DNA from: Gammaproteobacteria bacterium
GTDB taxonomy: Bacteria > Pseudomonadota > Gammaproteobacteria > Steroidobacterales > Rariloculaceae
Length of the DNA stretch: 64,000 nt
NCBI GenBank assembly: GCA_036381015.1
Contig: DASVDR010000010.1
Coordinates: 100,399-164,398, forward strand
Direction: 5' to 3'
This document shows positions 54,099 through 62,734 of this stretch, in pieces (the stretch's first letter is position 1; every line of letters begins with the position of its first letter). The translations under genes and the position numbers were made by a program. A model generated the notes under the pieces. The model was not told the DNA's origin. It did no database searches and saw nothing but the letters and a program-made list of their open reading frames with translations.

Positions 54099-55145
54099 AT
54101 GGATTTGAAAGACGTTGTGCTGTTTCGCAGCGGAGTTTGGAATGGCCTCGAAGTAGACGAGGCGATGCTCGACGACATTGCGGCGAATTTCTCGCTGCTG
54201 TCGGCGGTGCATCGAGTGCCGTTGAAACTCGGCCACAAGGGCAAGGCCAAGGAGCAATTGGCCGACGACGGGACTGGCCTCGAGCAGCCGGCGCTTGGGT
54301 TCGCGGAGAACGTGCGGCGTGTCGGCGACAAGCTGCTGGCGGACTTTCGCGATGTGCCCGGCATCGTGAAGGACGCAATCAAGAAGCGGCTCTACTCCGG
54401 CTTGAGTATCGAATTGCTGCGCGGCGTGAAGTTTCAGGGCAAGGTGCTCGGCAATGTGTTGGACGCCGTTGCGTTGCTCGGTGCATCACAACCCGCTGTT
54501 TCGGGCTTGAAGGACTTGGCGACGTACTTGGCGAGCCGCGAGTGTTTCGAGGACGCGGGCGAGCGGCTGTCGTTCGAGTTCAGCGATGAGCCGGAGAAGC
54601 CGGGCATCGACGAGGCGAAGGTTGCCGAGATGATCCGAGCGGCCGTCGATCCGCTGAAGGCCGAGAACGACGAGTTGCGTAAGCAGCTCGACGCGGAGAA
54701 AGCGAAGGCGGCGAAGTTCGAGGCCGACTTGGGCGAGAGTCGCGCGGCCGAGGTGAAGCAACGCAGAGCCAAGGCCGAGGCGATCATCGAACGCGCGGTA
54801 AAGGACAATCGAATCCTCCCGGCGCAGCGCGAAACGTTCGAGCGGTTGTTCAATCTCGACGACGACGCAACCGTGATGCGAGACGGACTGTTGGACGAGC
54901 TGGAGCGCGCCTTCTCCGGAGCGACCTCGCTCGCGTTCACCACGGTCGAGGTGGCATGGAGCGATCCGAGCGCGTTCGAGCGCGAGCGGGATGTTTTCGC
55001 CGAGATCGAGCGGCGAGTGAGAGTCGTGCAAGCCAAACAAGGCCTGGCCTACAAAGAGGCGCTGTCCCAAGTCTTCGCGGCTGACCCTCAGCTACAGCGC
55101 GAATGGCTCGACACCACGCCGCCGGAGCACGTAAGGGCCGGATAA
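54099..55145 (+). CDS. Mu-I-type phage capsid protease/scaffold
   Basis: 348 aa from ATG 54099 (CGGGAGAT upstream). The N half has the phage I-protein pattern (VLFRSGVWNGLEVDEAMLDD, VPLKLGHKGKAKEQL, PALGFAENVRRVGDKLLADF, KKRLYSGLSIELLRGVKFQG, LDAVALLGASQPAV), a protease that matures prohead; the C half is a coiled coil (about 185-250) and a helical tail, as in protease-scaffold fusions. No portal or major capsid gene accompanies it, so it may act on a helper's capsid. It is the only recognisable morphogenesis gene of the island. Confidence 0.75.
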   Translation: MDLKDVVLFRSGVWNGLEVDEAMLDDIAANFSLLSAVHRVPLKLGHKGKAKEQLADDGTGLEQPALGFAENVRRVGDKLLADFRDVPGIVKDAIKKRLYSGLSIELLRGVKFQGKVLGNVLDAVALLGASQPAVSGLKDLATYLASRECFEDAGERLSFEFSDEPEKPGIDEAKVAEMIRAAVDPLKAENDELRKQLDAEKAKAAKFEADLGESRAAEVKQRRAKAEAIIERAVKDNRILPAQRETFERLFNLDDDATVMRDGLLDELERAFSGATSLAFTTVEVAWSDPSAFERERDVFAEIERRVRVVQAKQGLAYKEALSQVFAADPQLQREWLDTTPPEHVRAG

Positions 55146-55238
55146 GTCTCTGACGCGCTGTGCGTTTCTGTCCGTTGCGGCTCATGCCAGTATGGACGTA
55201 CAATTGCATATGAGAGTACTGGACTGGAGCCGCAACAA

Positions 55239-55409
55239 ATGAGACCCGGAAAGAAACGCATCGCGCTCGACCTGACGGCAGAGCAAGGCGAGAAGCTGGT
55301 ACGGCTGTCGGCGGTCACGCGCATCCCGCAGCAAGTGCTGCTGCGCGAGGCCGCAGACGATCTATTCAAGAAGTACCGACGCACGCTCGCGAAGGGGAAG
55401 CGATCATGA
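55239..55409 (+). CDS. Ribbon-helix-helix protein coupled to the recombinase
   Basis: 56 aa: MRPGKKRIALDLTAEQGEKL, VRLSAVTRIPQQVLLREAAD, DLFKKYRRTLAKGKRS, a strand plus two helices as in CopG/Arc-like DNA-binding proteins. Its stop overlaps the recombinase start (ATGA). The 93-bp gap before it has TACAAT near 55200. It likely regulates the recombinase or sets the direction of recombination (inference). Confidence 0.7.
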   Translation: MRPGKKRIALDLTAEQGEKLVRLSAVTRIPQQVLLREAADDLFKKYRRTLAKGKRS

Positions 55410-56988
55410 CCCGCGTCGCGCTGTACGCGCGTTACTCGACGGACCAACAAGACGCCACTTCGATCGAGCGGCAGGTATCGAACTGCGAAGCACTCGCCGA
55501 GCGCGAAGGGTTCCATGTCGCGTTCACGTTTCAGGATGAGGCCGGCAAGGGGCAGGATAACGACCGGCCGGGCTACCGCGAGCTGCTGAAGTGTTTGGAG
55601 CGCGGCGACGTGCAAGGCGTCATATGCGACGCGCTCGACAGGCTTTCGCGTAGCGAGGCGGAACTGCACCGGCTCGCGGACGTGCTGGAGTTCGGCGATC
55701 AGTTCATTGTCACGGCCGAAGGCGACGACTCGAGAAGCGGCGAGTCGTTCCGGTGGCTGTTAGCGGTGAAGGCGACGGCTGCCGCGCAGGAGCGGCGCAA
55801 GATCGCGTATCGCACGTATGGCTCGCTTCGAGAGCGGCACAAGGCGGGACGATCGGCCGGCGGCAAAATCTACGGCTACACGTCGGAGCCGACACCGGAC
55901 GGTTACCGGCGCCGCGTTATTGATCCGGAGCAAGCGTCGATCGTGCGCGAAATCTTCGAGCGGTATGTTGACGGCGAATCACCGAAAGCCATTGCACGCG
56001 ATCTGAACGCGCGCGGCGTACCCTCACCGGGGAGTTACTGGAGCCTCAAGGCGCGGCGCTCGGATCATTGGACGCATACCACGCTGACAGGCTCCGAGTC
56101 GAAGGCGTCGGGTATCTTGCGCAATCCGATCTACACCGGCCGCGCGACGTGGAACAAGCGGAAAGGGAAGTACCGGCCTGGCACGAAGCAGCGCATTCAG
56201 TTGAAGCGGCCCGAGGATCAATGGAGCACAGTCGAGATACCGGAGCTGCGCATCGTCACGGATGAGCAGTTCAAGGCCGCGCAGGAGCGGTTGCGGCTGG
56301 CCAAGCTTCGCGTGGCACCGAAAGGACCGCGACGCCCGCGCGGACGGCCGGCCCGCTACCTGCTGTCGGGTATCCTCAAGTGCGGCTCGTGCGGCTCGAA
56401 CTACATCATTGCCAACGGCCGGAGCTTCACATGCTCGGCGAAGACGAACGGCGGACACTGCGACCACAAGCGATACATCGTGCGCGAGCGTGTCGAGCGC
56501 GAAGTGCTCTCGGGCATCAAGGACGATCTGCTGAGTCCCGATCTGCTCCGGGAAGCCGGTAAGCGTATCCAGGCCAAGCTCCGCGAGCGCAACCGCAACG
56601 CGAAGCAGTCGGCCGGCGAGGTGCGAGGCTTGCGGCTGCGGCTCAAGGAGCTCGACGGCGAGATAGCGCGCGTCGTGGACGCCATCACCCAAGCCGGCAT
56701 GTCGGATGCGCTCAAGCGCAAGCTGGCGACGCTCGAGCGCGAGCAAGCGAACGCCAAGAAGCGGCTCGCCGAGCACGTGACGCGCAGCGCGAAGCTGCCG
56801 GACATTCTGCCGCAGCTCGGCGAGAAGTGGCGCGCGTTCGTTGCCGACCTGCAACACGCGCAAGGTGATATCGAGCCGGCGCGAAAGGCGTTGAAAGAGC
56901 TTTTGGGGCCCGTAATCGTCACCGAAGAAAACGGTAAGGTTTTCGCGACGATGCGGCTAGGTCCTGAGTATGTAAACGCCCTATTTCA

Positions 56989-57010
<22 letters not shown>
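55406..57010 (+). CDS. Large serine recombinase (integrase)
   Basis: 534 aa in the integrated form. Resolvase domain with the catalytic Ser in YARYSTDQQ and DALDRLSRS; recombinase domain (IVREIFERYVDGESPKAIAR, GILRNPIYTGRATWNKR); zinc ribbon with Cys326, 329, 343 and 352; then a coiled coil (about 390-460). GAAGGGGAAG precedes the ATG. The last ten residues, ALFHGAEERT, are encoded across attR, with the stop in tRNA sequence. Joined to the left end the frame would instead continue DALARKLELPTVKKCLG. Serine integrases seldom use tRNA genes. Confidence 0.92.
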
Positions 57011-57075
<65 letters not shown>

Positions 57076-57095
57076 CGGGGGCAGGAAGGCGCAGA

Positions 57096-57125
57096 AATGT
57101 ACTCACCCCGCCTCGGACCTGTCAA
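57096..57125 (-). promoter_or_regulatory. Promoter of tRNA-Leu
   Basis: On the minus strand: TTGACA (57120-57125), 18-bp spacer, TACATT (57096-57101), placing the start about 15 bp before the tRNA. Confidence 0.75.
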
Positions 57126-57213
57126 ACGGCATTCGCCGGCCGGAAGCGGATTCGTTATAAGATTCTGTTCCAATGGATGACATGACCCACCCGATGCGCC
57201 GGATTCCGTCCTG

Positions 57214-59436
57214 ATGGCGCGACGAGAGCGGCACGAGCGGGACGACCGCGAGCGCCGATACGAGCACCCGATTCCCAGCCGCGACGAGATTTGCTCGGCG
57301 ATGGAGCAGGCGGAGGGGCCCATGACGCTCCAGGCGCTCGCTCGCCGCTTCGGGATCAAAGGAGACGCGCACAGCCGCGCGCTCGAGAACCGTCTGAAGG
57401 CGATGGTGCGCGACGGGCAGCTGATCCGTAACCGCGCCCGCGAGTTCTGCCTGACCCGCCGCCTCGACCTCGTGACGGGGGTCGTGCTCGCGCATCGGGA
57501 CGGCTACGGATTCCTGCGGCCGGACGATGGCAGCGACGACGTGTATCTGCCGCCGCGGGACATGCGCGCGCTCTGGGACGGGGACCGGGTGGCCGTGCGC
57601 GTGAGCGAAGGCCGGCGCGGCCAGCGCGAGGGACGCGTCGTCGACGTGCTGGAGCGCGCGAAGACGACGCTGGTCGGGCACTTTCACACCGAGCGCGGCA
57701 TCGACTACGTCCTCGAGGAAGGCGAGTCGCGAACCGAGGTGCTGATCGCGCGCGGCCAGCGCGGCGGCGCCCGGCCCGGCGATCTCGTGCACGTCGAGAT
57801 CGTGCAGCATCCGACGGAGCACAGCCTCGCGATCGGTCGCGTGATCAAGGTCGTCGGGGGCCTCGACCAGCCCGGCATCGAGACGGAGGTCGCGATTCTC
57901 GCACACGGCATTCCGAGCGAATGGCCGGAGGCCGTGGTCGCTGCCGCGGAGGCGCTGCCGGATCACGTGCCGGCGCGCGCGAAGCGCGATCGCGAGGATC
58001 TGCGCTCCGTTCCGCTCGTGACGATCGACGGCGAGGACGCGAAGGACTTCGACGACGCGGTCTACTGCGAGCCGCACGGCGACGGCTGGAAGCTGCTCGT
58101 GGCGATCGCCGACGTGAGCCACTATGTGGAGCCGGGAACGGCGCTCGACCGCGAAGCGCAAGCGCGCGGCACCTCCGTCTATTTCCCGGATCGCGTCGTG
58201 CCGATGCTGCCCGAGGAGCTCTCGAACGGTCTTTGCTCGTTGAACCCGCACGTCGATCGACTGTGCTTCGCGTGCGAGATGATCGTGTCGTCGCAGGGGC
58301 AGGTGAAGCGGTCGCGGTTCTTCAGGGCGGTGATGCGCTCCGCGGCACGGCTGACGTACAAGGAGAGCGCGGCGCTCCTCGACGCCCCGAAGCCGCGCGG
58401 GCCTCACGCCAAGCTTCATCCCGGATTGCTGCATCTCCGCGACGTGTATCGAGCGTTCGCGCGCGCACGGCGAAGGCGGGGCTCCATCGATTTCGATCTG
58501 CCGGAGACCAAGATCGAGCTCGACGAGAACGGCAAGGTGCGGGCGATTCACCCGGTCGAGCGGCTCGAGACGCATCGGCTGATCGAGGAGTGCATGATCG
58601 CCGCGAACGTCGAGGCGGCGAAGCGCATTCGCAAGGCACACCTGCCGTCGCTCTATCGCGTGCACGAAGGCCCCGACGCGGAGAAGCTCGAGGAGCTCAC
58701 GCTGTTCCTCGCGTCATTCGGGTTCAAGCTGCCGCCGCCCGGCAAGCTCACGCCGAAAGACATCGCGCGCGTCTTCGAGCACGTCGCGGGAAAGCCCGAG
58801 GCGGAGCTGGTCGAGACGGTCGTGCTCCGGTCGATGAAGCAGGCGCGCTACCAGCCCCGCAACGTCGGGCATTTCGGGCTCGGGCTCGGCGCCTACGCGC
58901 ACTTCACGTCGCCGATTCGCCGCTATCCGGATCTGCTCGTGCATCGCGCGATCCGATGGTCGCTCGAGCACTCCTCGCCGAAGGGCTATCCGTACTCGCT
59001 GCCGGAGATGGAGCAGCTCGGCGAGCGCTGCTCGCGCGCCGAGCGACGTGCCGACGAGGCGGTCTGGGACGTCGAGGAGCAGCTCAAGTGCCTCTACATG
59101 AGCACGCGGGTCGGCGAGGACTTCCGCGTGATCGTGAGCGGGGTGGCGCCCTTCGGGCTGTTCGTCCGTGTGCCGGAGCTGAAGATCGACGGCCTCGTGC
59201 ACGTCACGTCCCTGCCTCGCGACTACTATCATCGCGACCCCGCGGGCACGCGGCTGAGCGGGGAGCGCACCGGGGTCACGTACGGGCTCACCGATACGAT
59301 GCACGTGCGTCTCGTGCGCGCGGACGTGGAGGAGCGCAAGATCGACTTCGTGCCGATCGAGCGCGCGGCTGCCGCGGAGGAGGCCGAGCCGGAGACGCGC
59401 CGCCGCCGCGCCGGGCTCCGGCGCCGTTCCCGCTAG
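57214..59436 (+). CDS. rnr: Ribonuclease R
   Basis: 3'-5' exoribonuclease acting on structured RNA and in trans-translation. 740 aa: N-terminal winged helix (FGIKGDAHSRALENRLKAMV), cold-shock domains, RNB catalytic domain with DGEDAKDFDDAVYC near residue 270, and a C-terminal S1 domain (VIVSGVAPFGLFVRVPELKI). It lacks the long Lys-rich tail of the E. coli enzyme and ends RRRRAGLRRRSR. ATG 57214 overlaps nothing; TTATAAGATT at 57153 may be its -10. Followed by rlmB 12 bp on. Confidence 0.95.
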   Translation: MARRERHERDDRERRYEHPIPSRDEICSAMEQAEGPMTLQALARRFGIKGDAHSRALENRLKAMVRDGQLIRNRAREFCLTRRLDLVTGVVLAHRDGYGFLRPDDGSDDVYLPPRDMRALWDGDRVAVRVSEGRRGQREGRVVDVLERAKTTLVGHFHTERGIDYVLEEGESRTEVLIARGQRGGARPGDLVHVEIVQHPTEHSLAIGRVIKVVGGLDQPGIETEVAILAHGIPSEWPEAVVAAAEALPDHVPARAKRDREDLRSVPLVTIDGEDAKDFDDAVYCEPHGDGWKLLVAIADVSHYVEPGTALDREAQARGTSVYFPDRVVPMLPEELSNGLCSLNPHVDRLCFACEMIVSSQGQVKRSRFFRAVMRSAARLTYKESAALLDAPKPRGPHAKLHPGLLHLRDVYRAFARARRRRGSIDFDLPETKIELDENGKVRAIHPVERLETHRLIEECMIAANVEAAKRIRKAHLPSLYRVHEGPDAEKLEELTLFLASFGFKLPPPGKLTPKDIARVFEHVAGKPEAELVETVVLRSMKQARYQPRNVGHFGLGLGAYAHFTSPIRRYPDLLVHRAIRWSLEHSSPKGYPYSLPEMEQLGERCSRAERRADEAVWDVEEQLKCLYMSTRVGEDFRVIVSGVAPFGLFVRVPELKIDGLVHVTSLPRDYYHRDPAGTRLSGERTGVTYGLTDTMHVRLVRADVEERKIDFVPIERAAAAEEAEPETRRRRAGLRRRSR

Positions 59437-59448
59437 GGCGGGGCGCCG

Positions 59449-60198
59449 GTGAGCACGCTCGTCTACGGATTGCACGCCGTTCGCGGCCTCCTCGCGAGCC
59501 GCCCCGAATCGATTCGCCGCGCGAAGGTCCAGAAGGGGGCGTCGACCGAGCGGCTCGGCGAGATCGAGGCGGCGCTCGAGTCCCTCGGGATCCAGGTCGA
59601 GCGCGTCGATCGCCGGGAGCTTGATCGATTGACCGGGGGCGGGACGCACCAGGGAGTGGTCGTCGAAGCGACGGCGGGCGGCGAGCTCCCGCTCGCGCAG
59701 TTCGAGGAGCTCGTCGTGACGCGCGGCAGCGCGTTGCGCGTGCTCGTGCTCGACGGGGTCGAAGATCCGCGCAACCTCGGCGCGTGCCTGCGGACCGCGG
59801 ACGCGGCGGGAATCGACGCCGTCGTGGTGCCGCGGTCGCGCGCCGCGAAGCTCACGCCCGCGGCGGTGAAGGCGGCAACGGGCGCGGCGGAGACCGTGCC
59901 CGTGCTGCGCGCCCCGAATCTCGCGCGCGTCCTCCGCTGGATGAAAGCGGCCGGCGTGCGGCTCGTCGGCGCGGAGGCGGGCGGGCGGCCGCTGTTCGAC
60001 ACCGCGCTCGCGCCGCCGCTCGCGCTCGTGCTCGGCGGGGAGGGACGGGGGCTGCGGCCTCTCACGCGCGAGCTGTGCGACGAGCTCGTCGCGATCCCGA
60101 TGCACGGCGCGGTCGAGAGCCTGAACGTTTCCGTCGCGGCCGCGGTGCTGATGTACGAGCTCGCGCGGCAGTCGCCGGTCGAGCGGCCGCGCCGCTGA
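59449..60198 (+). CDS. rlmB: 23S rRNA (guanosine-2'-O)-methyltransferase RlmB
   Basis: SPOUT methyltransferase for Gm2251 in the ribosomal P site. 249 aa, GTG start: substrate-binding N domain (YGLHAVRGLL), then the knot with LDGVEDPRNLGACLRTADAA, VLGGEGRGLRPL and ESLNVSVAAAVLMYE. Standard position after rnr. Confidence 0.95.
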   Translation: MSTLVYGLHAVRGLLASRPESIRRAKVQKGASTERLGEIEAALESLGIQVERVDRRELDRLTGGGTHQGVVVEATAGGELPLAQFEELVVTRGSALRVLVLDGVEDPRNLGACLRTADAAGIDAVVVPRSRAAKLTPAAVKAATGAAETVPVLRAPNLARVLRWMKAAGVRLVGAEAGGRPLFDTALAPPLALVLGGEGRGLRPLTRELCDELVAIPMHGAVESLNVSVAAAVLMYELARQSPVERPRR

Positions 60199-60217
60199 GC
60201 GCGCGGAGCGTGCGTCA

Positions 60218-60243
60218 CGAAAAAGGTGTCTGACACCTTTTCG
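60218..60243. repeat. Interspersed palindrome (GGTGTC-GACACC family), single copy
   Basis: CGAAAAAGGTGTC-T-GACACCTTTTCG, 20 bp after the rlmB stop. Same core and same A/T arms as at 24126-24166 and 41577-41612; likely a terminator as well as a repeat. Confidence 0.85.
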
Positions 60244-60326
60244 GGGTCGGCGGCTCGTGGGATCCGATCGCCGGATTCGAGCGTCGCGCGTCGACGGCGG
60301 GCGGACGCCGTTGGCCGATGCATTGC

Positions 60327-60355
60327 TTGAGCTCCGCTCCGGGCTCGCGTAGGAT
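60327..60355 (+). promoter_or_regulatory. rpsF operon promoter
   Basis: TTGAGC (60327-60332), 17-bp spacer, TAGGAT (60350-60355), giving a start near 60362 and a leader of about 110 nt before rpsF. Confidence 0.6.
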
Positions 60356-60364
60356 GGCGCGCCC

Positions 60365-60436
60365 CGGCCGGAGAAGCGCTCCGGCCGATACAGGCTCCTT
60401 GCCTCACCGCGGTGGCGCTCGGCTTCGGCTCCGAGC
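60365..60436 (+). promoter_or_regulatory. Structured rpsF leader with two hairpins
   Basis: Hairpin 1: CGGCCGGAG-AAGCG-CTCCGGCCG (60365-60387). Hairpin 2: GCTCGG-N8-CCGAGC (60417-60436). The S6:S18 complex represses its own operon through a leader hairpin in many bacteria; the known CCG-bulge motif is not clearly present, so this is a candidate only. Confidence 0.45.
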
Positions 60437-60472
60437 GGCCGGTCGGGAGGCTGCCAAACCGAGAGGAGTTCG

Positions 60473-60952
60473 ATGCGACACTACGAGATCGTGTTCTTGG
60501 TCCATCCGGACCAGAGCGAGCAAGTGCCCGCCATGATGGAGCGCTATCGAAGCATGATCGAGGGCGCCGGCGGCAAGATTCATCGCCAGGAAGACTGGGG
60601 GCGGCGACAGCTCGCGCATTCCATCGCGAAAGTTCACAAGGCGCACTACCTGCTGCTCAACATCGAGTGCGACAAGGCGACGCTCGACGAGCTGATCGGC
60701 GCGTTCCGCTTCAGCGACGCGGTGCTTCGCCATCTCGTGATCAAGCGCGACCGCGCGATCACGGAGCCGTCGCCGATGGCCAAGGCGCAGGAAGAGGAGA
60801 AGACCCGCGATTCGCAAGGAGCGGCGCGCGGCGGCCGCCAGCGTGACTCGGAGGAGGAAGGCGACGGCGGCCGGCCTGCGGCACGCTCGTCGTCGGCGAG
60901 CGAGGCCCCCGCGGAGCGGCGCGACGAGGGCGCGGCCGAGCGGGCCGAATAG
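60473..60952 (+). CDS. rpsF: 30S ribosomal protein S6
   Basis: 159 aa; residues 1-95 are the S6 fold ([57 protein letters not shown]). The remaining 60 residues form an acidic, Arg/Ser-rich, disordered tail ([18 protein letters not shown]), longer than in E. coli. It heads the rpsF-rpsR-DUF2232-rplI operon. Confidence 0.96.
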   Translation: MRHYEIVFLVHPDQSEQVPAMMERYRSMIEGAGGKIHRQEDWGRRQLAHSIAKVHKAHYLLLNIECDKATLDELIGAFRFSDAVLRHLVIKRDRAITEPSPMAKAQEEEKTRDSQGAARGGRQRDSEEEGDGGRPAARSSSASEAPAERRDEGAAERAE

Positions 60953-60979
60953 CGGATTCGCGGGATCGAGGAGACAGTC

Positions 60980-61204
60980 ATGGCACGTTATTTCCGGCGC
61001 AAGAAGTTTTGCCGCTTCACTGCGGAAGGCGTCGAGGAGATCGATTACAAGGATCTGCCGACGCTCAAGGCCTACATCACCGAGACGGGCAAGATCGTGC
61101 CGAGCCGGATCACCGGCACGCGCGCGCCGTACCAGCGTCAGCTCGCCACGGCCATCAAGCGGGCACGATATCTCGCGCTGCTGCCGTATACCGACCAGCA
61201 CTGA
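60980..61204 (+). CDS. rpsR: 30S ribosomal protein S18
   Basis: 74 aa: [40 protein letters not shown] and [14 protein letters not shown], a normal S18 with its conserved C terminus. Its last 39 bp are repeated, slightly decayed, 45 bp downstream. Confidence 0.97.
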   Translation: MARYFRRKKFCRFTAEGVEEIDYKDLPTLKAYITETGKIVPSRITGTRAPYQRQLATAIKRARYLALLPYTDQH

Positions 61205-61249
61205 GTCGCGCGATATCTCGCGTTGCTGCGGTAAACCGAGCCGCACTGA
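61166..61249 (+). repeat. 45-bp tandem duplication of the rpsR 3' end
   Basis: 61166-61204 (end of rpsR with TGA) and 61211-61249 match at 34 of 39 positions by eye (CGATATCTCGCG, then TGCTGC, then ACCGA, then CACTGA). The period is 45 bp, 15 codons, but the second copy follows the stop and holds an in-frame TAA, so it is a fossil. It lies in the 124-bp gap before the DUF2232 gene. Confidence 0.8.
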
Positions 61250-61328
61250 CCGCGACGGCGGCGCGTAGCGCTCGCGGATCGCCAGGTCCCGAATCCACGC
61301 GTCATCGCCCGCCGCCGACGCGCACGCC

Positions 61329-62204
61329 ATGAAGCTTTTCGTCGACTGGATCCTCGCGCGTCAGTACCGGCTCGTCCTCCTTGCTGTCGCGAGCGCGCCG
61401 TTCGTTCAGTGCGTGACGATGGCGCTGATCGCTCTAGAGACGTTGCGCCGCGGTGTCGCGCAGGGCGCTCTCGTGGCGGTTCTCGGCACCGCCTGCGTCA
61501 CCGCCCTTGCGCTCGCCGGCGGCGCGAATGTCGCCGTGGTCGCCGCCATCACGGCCGTCGTCTTCGGGGCCGGGCTCGGCCTCGGTGCGCTCGTCCGCTG
61601 GACGGGCAGCCTCACGCTCGCGTTTCAGGCCGTCGTGCTGCTCACCGTCGCCGGCGTGCTGGTCGTCAGCTCGTTCGGGCCCGGAGGGGCGGATCTCCTC
61701 GCGCCCGTCCTGGAGCTGATGCTCGCGCTGTTGCGCGAGCGCGGCGCGACGGAGCAGCAGATCGATGCTTTCCGGGCGGCGGAGCCTTTGGTCCTCGGAC
61801 TGCTGGCCGCCGCCGTCTTGACCGCGCTGCTGCTCGCGCTGTTTCTGGCGTACTGGTGGCGCGGACTCGCCGCCGGAGATTCCTTCTTCGGCCGCGAGTT
61901 TCGAAGCTTGCGCTTGAGCCGGGTGCTCGGGTTACCTGCCTCGGCTCTCGTGACGGCGGGTCTCGTGATCGATTGGCCACTGGTTCAGAACCTCGCGGCT
62001 CTGGCACTATTCGGGTTCCTGTTCCAAGGGGTCTCGGTCATGCACGCCTGGGCGCATGCGCGCCGGTGGCACGCGGCGCTCGTCGCGCCCGTGTACGTCC
62101 TGCTCGTCACGCCGCTGTCGGCGCTGATCGTGCTCGCGTTGAGCGCGGTCGGGTTAATGGATAATTGGTTCGATTTGCGCGCGCCGCTGCGCGCGCGCAC
62201 GTGA
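61329..62204 (+). CDS. DUF2232 membrane protein
   Basis: 291 aa with about 8 membrane helices. Proteins of this type lie between rpsR and rplI in many gammaproteobacteria; LAYWWRGLAAGDSFFGREFR and GVSVMHAWAHARRWHAALVA are the best-kept parts. Function unknown. Confidence 0.82.
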   Translation: MKLFVDWILARQYRLVLLAVASAPFVQCVTMALIALETLRRGVAQGALVAVLGTACVTALALAGGANVAVVAAITAVVFGAGLGLGALVRWTGSLTLAFQAVVLLTVAGVLVVSSFGPGGADLLAPVLELMLALLRERGATEQQIDAFRAAEPLVLGLLAAAVLTALLLALFLAYWWRGLAAGDSFFGREFRSLRLSRVLGLPASALVTAGLVIDWPLVQNLAALALFGFLFQGVSVMHAWAHARRWHAALVAPVYVLLVTPLSALIVLALSAVGLMDNWFDLRAPLRART

Positions 62205-62219
62205 TCGGAGAACGACGTC

Positions 62220-62681
62220 ATGCAAGTGATACTGCTGGAGAAGATCGACAACCTGGGCGGGATCGGCGACCTCGTGAAGGTGAAACCCGGGTATGCCCGC
62301 AACTACCTGATCCCCAAAGGCAAGGCCACGGTGGCCACGCCGGAGAACATCGCGAAGTTCGAGGAGCGCCGTGCGGATCTCGAGCAGCGCGCGGCGGCCG
62401 AGCTCGAGGCCGCGCGCGATCGCGCGGCGAAGATCGAGGGGCAGGTGCTGCGGATCAAGGCGCAGGCGGGCCCCGAAGGGAAGCTCTTCGGGTCGATCGG
62501 CACGCTCGACATCGCCGAGGCGTGCACGGCGCTCGGCGTCGAGGTGGAGCGCAGCGAGGTGAGGCTGCCGGAGGGGCCGATTCGCGTCGTCGGGGAGCAC
62601 GAGGTCGAGCTCCACTTCCACAGCGACGTCAACGTCTGGATCACCGTCGTCGTCGAGTCGCCGGAACAGGTCGTGGAGTAG
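62220..62681 (+). CDS. rplI: 50S ribosomal protein L9
   Basis: 153 aa: N domain ([35 protein letters not shown]), connecting helix, and C domain ([37 protein letters not shown]). ATG 62220 with CGGAGAACG upstream. Last gene of the rpsF operon before dnaB. Confidence 0.97.
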   Translation: MQVILLEKIDNLGGIGDLVKVKPGYARNYLIPKGKATVATPENIAKFEERRADLEQRAAAELEAARDRAAKIEGQVLRIKAQAGPEGKLFGSIGTLDIAEACTALGVEVERSEVRLPEGPIRVVGEHEVELHFHSDVNVWITVVVESPEQVVE

Positions 62682-62734
62682 GCGGCCCGGCGCCCGCGAG
62701 ATGACGACTCGCGACGCACGGTCGGGCGCCGCCC

